Source: an uncultured Anaerovibrio sp. (lineage in GTDB: Bacteria; Bacillota; Negativicutes; Selenomonadales; Selenomonadaceae). From it: a DNA stretch of 64,000 bases. The notes under the pieces were generated by a model. That model ran no database searches, was not told where the DNA came from, and saw nothing but the letters and a program-made list of their open reading frames with translations. Location of the stretch: positions 25,865 to 89,864 of the forward strand of contig CADACU010000002.1 of NCBI GenBank assembly GCA_902786545.1. Direction: 5' to 3'. The translations under genes and the position numbers were made by a program. Of the stretch, positions 62,945 through 64,000 are shown in pieces (the first letter of the stretch is position 1; each line of letters opens with the position of its first letter).

Positions 62945-63885
62945 TGATTATTTCACTTAGAGAAACAGCAGACAGACTTATGGCGGCCAATAGCCTGATA
63001 TTGACTGCTCATGTCAATCCGGATGGGGATGCCATAGGTTCCTGCTTGGGGCTGAAATATATTTTGGAAACTTTGGGAAAGAAGGTACAGGTCATTATTG
63101 ATGATGACCTGCCGAAATTTCTCAGCATTATGCCGGGAATTGACCAGATACAAAAACCGGAGGCTGATAACTACGAGGCGGACTATCTGGTTATTCTTGA
63201 TGCTTGTTTGGATAGGGTGGGAACCTTGCCATTAAAGTGTAAGGCACCGATACTAAATATTGACCACCATGGTACCAACGACAATTTGGCCAATTACCTG
63301 TACCTTGATGCGGACAGTGCGGCTACGGCAGAAATCATTTATCGATTGGCCAAGGCTATCGGTGTGAAGTTTGATCGTGATTCAGCTACCGCGGTTTATA
63401 TTGGTTTGGCTACTGATTCCGGGTATTTTAAGTATTCCAATACCACGCCACAAACTATGCGAGCGGCGGCAGAGCTGTTGGAAACCGGCATAAAGCCGGA
63501 AACTATCTCTGAAGCAATTGAAACCAAGGATTATACTGTTGTCAAGGGAATGGGTACAGCATTGCAGACGCTGGAATTGTTTGCTGACGGTAAAATTGCC
63601 GGTATTTTCCTGGATTATGAATTGACCAGCACTCTGGAGACTACTGAGGGCTTTATCGATTTGATACGGGTTATTGATGGTGTTGATGTGTCTGTAGTAC
63701 TTAAAGTGGTAGAACCGGAGGTTTGCCGGGTAAGTATGCGTTCGAAGCAAACGGATGTCAGCAAATTGGCTCTGCGATTGGGCGGTGGTGGCCATAAGCG
63801 GGCGGCCGGCTGTACCATCAAAAAGCCATTTGCAGAAGCAAAGCAGTATTTGATTGATGAAATTATAAAATCCCTTGGGGTGTGA
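62944..63885 (+). CDS. nrnA: DHH phosphoesterase NrnA (oligoribonuclease / pAp phosphatase)
   Basis: NrnA degrades nanoRNA and dephosphorylates pAp. The 313-residue protein has the DHH motifs [42 protein letters not shown] and [14 protein letters not shown], then a DHHA1 domain with [20 protein letters not shown] and HKRAAGCTI. It belongs to this operon in many Bacillota. Coupled to rbfA by TAATG. Confidence 0.95.
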   Translation: MIISLRETADRLMAANSLILTAHVNPDGDAIGSCLGLKYILETLGKKVQVIIDDDLPKFLSIMPGIDQIQKPEADNYEADYLVILDACLDRVGTLPLKCKAPILNIDHHGTNDNLANYLYLDADSAATAEIIYRLAKAIGVKFDRDSATAVYIGLATDSGYFKYSNTTPQTMRAAAELLETGIKPETISEAIETKDYTVVKGMGTALQTLELFADGKIAGIFLDYELTSTLETTEGFIDLIRVIDGVDVSVVLKVVEPEVCRVSMRSKQTDVSKLALRLGGGGHKRAAGCTIKKPFAEAKQYLIDEIIKSLGV

Positions 63886-63893
63886 GTCGCAAT

Positions 63894-64000
63894 ATGGAAG
63901 GTTTTATCAATTTTCTCAAACCGCCGGGGATGACCTCCCACGATGCAGTGGGGTTGGTCCGCCGGGTGTTGCAGGAAAAACATGTGGGCCATGCCGGAAC
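63894..64000 (+). CDS. truB: tRNA pseudouridine-55 synthase, N-terminal end (partial)
   Basis: The first 35 codons run off the right edge: [20 protein letters not shown] and then [14 protein letters not shown]. The phrases [12 protein letters not shown] and VGHAGT lead into the TruB active-site motif. TruB makes pseudouridine 55 in the T loop of tRNA. It starts eight bases after nrnA and continues the canonical cluster. Confidence 0.94.
   Translation, partial: MEGFINFLKPPGMTSHDAVGLVRRVLQEKHVGHAG

Overview
The window is 64 kb of a low-to-mid GC Bacillota chromosome. T-box leaders before aminoacyl-tRNA synthetase and trp genes, an FMN riboswitch, AGGAGG-type ribosome binding sites, an ATT-started infC, a SpoIID-like protein and a purH gene reduced to its cyclohydrolase half suggest a gut member of the Negativicutes (Phascolarctobacterium/Acidaminococcaceae-like). 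That taxon is an inference; no rRNA gene is present. Almost all genes are on the plus strand and are core metabolism or information processing.

Layout: (1) 0-3.8 kb: end of ndk, a PduO-type cobalamin adenosyltransferase, a tandem pair of 124-bp three-hairpin repeats, recJ, a small minus-strand gene and a LysM membrane protein with an operator-like dyad in its promoter. (2) 3.8-7.4 kb: Thr T-box and thrS, then infC-rpmI-rplT behind an attenuator-like leader. (3) 7.4-13.8 kb: repeat-rich spacer, FMN riboswitch and ribD-ribE-ribBA-ribH, a secreted TPR protein, hslO and rpmB. (4) 13.8-15.0 kb: a 1.2-kb gene-free spacer with several repeat families. (5) 15-23 kb: aroE, ruvAB, queH-spoIID-queA and folE-P-B-K, linking DNA repair, queuosine and folate synthesis. 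(6) 23.2-29.3 kb: Trp T-box leader and trpF-C-B-A-E-G, with no trpD. (7) 29.5-34 kb: hicAB, an AI-2E-family permease, an M29 aminopeptidase and azlCD. (8) 34-43.4 kb: miaB-mutS-mutL, a RsmJ-like methyltransferase and alaS. (9) 43.6-52.4 kb: a chemoreceptor, then purE-C-F-M-N-H(short)-D and a small helical protein. (10) 52.6-57.5 kb: a LytTR response regulator facing a two-gene GHKL kinase locus, a zinc-ribbon membrane protein preceded by a third 124-bp repeat, and a ygbA-like gene. (11) 57.5-64 kb: the rimP-nusA-rnpM-ylxQ-infB-rbfA-nrnA-truB cluster.

The most unusual locus is at 53.4-55.05 kb. A GHKL histidine kinase keeps its membrane sensor and ATPase domain but has no histidine at the H-box position. 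The overlapping next gene encodes a 101-residue membrane protein that is little more than the missing H-box helix (LRHDLRHH) and has no ATPase. The two look like complementary halves of one kinase and lie opposite a LytTR regulator. Second in interest are two repeat families: the 124-bp element, whose three copies are the same length, have TTAC-like flanks and show a compensatory base-pair change, and a ~65-bp palindrome whose right end reads GCGTTATA and appears to supply a -10 hexamer to aroE and miaB. Base-level coordinates were read by eye and structures were paired by hand; no search or folding program was run.
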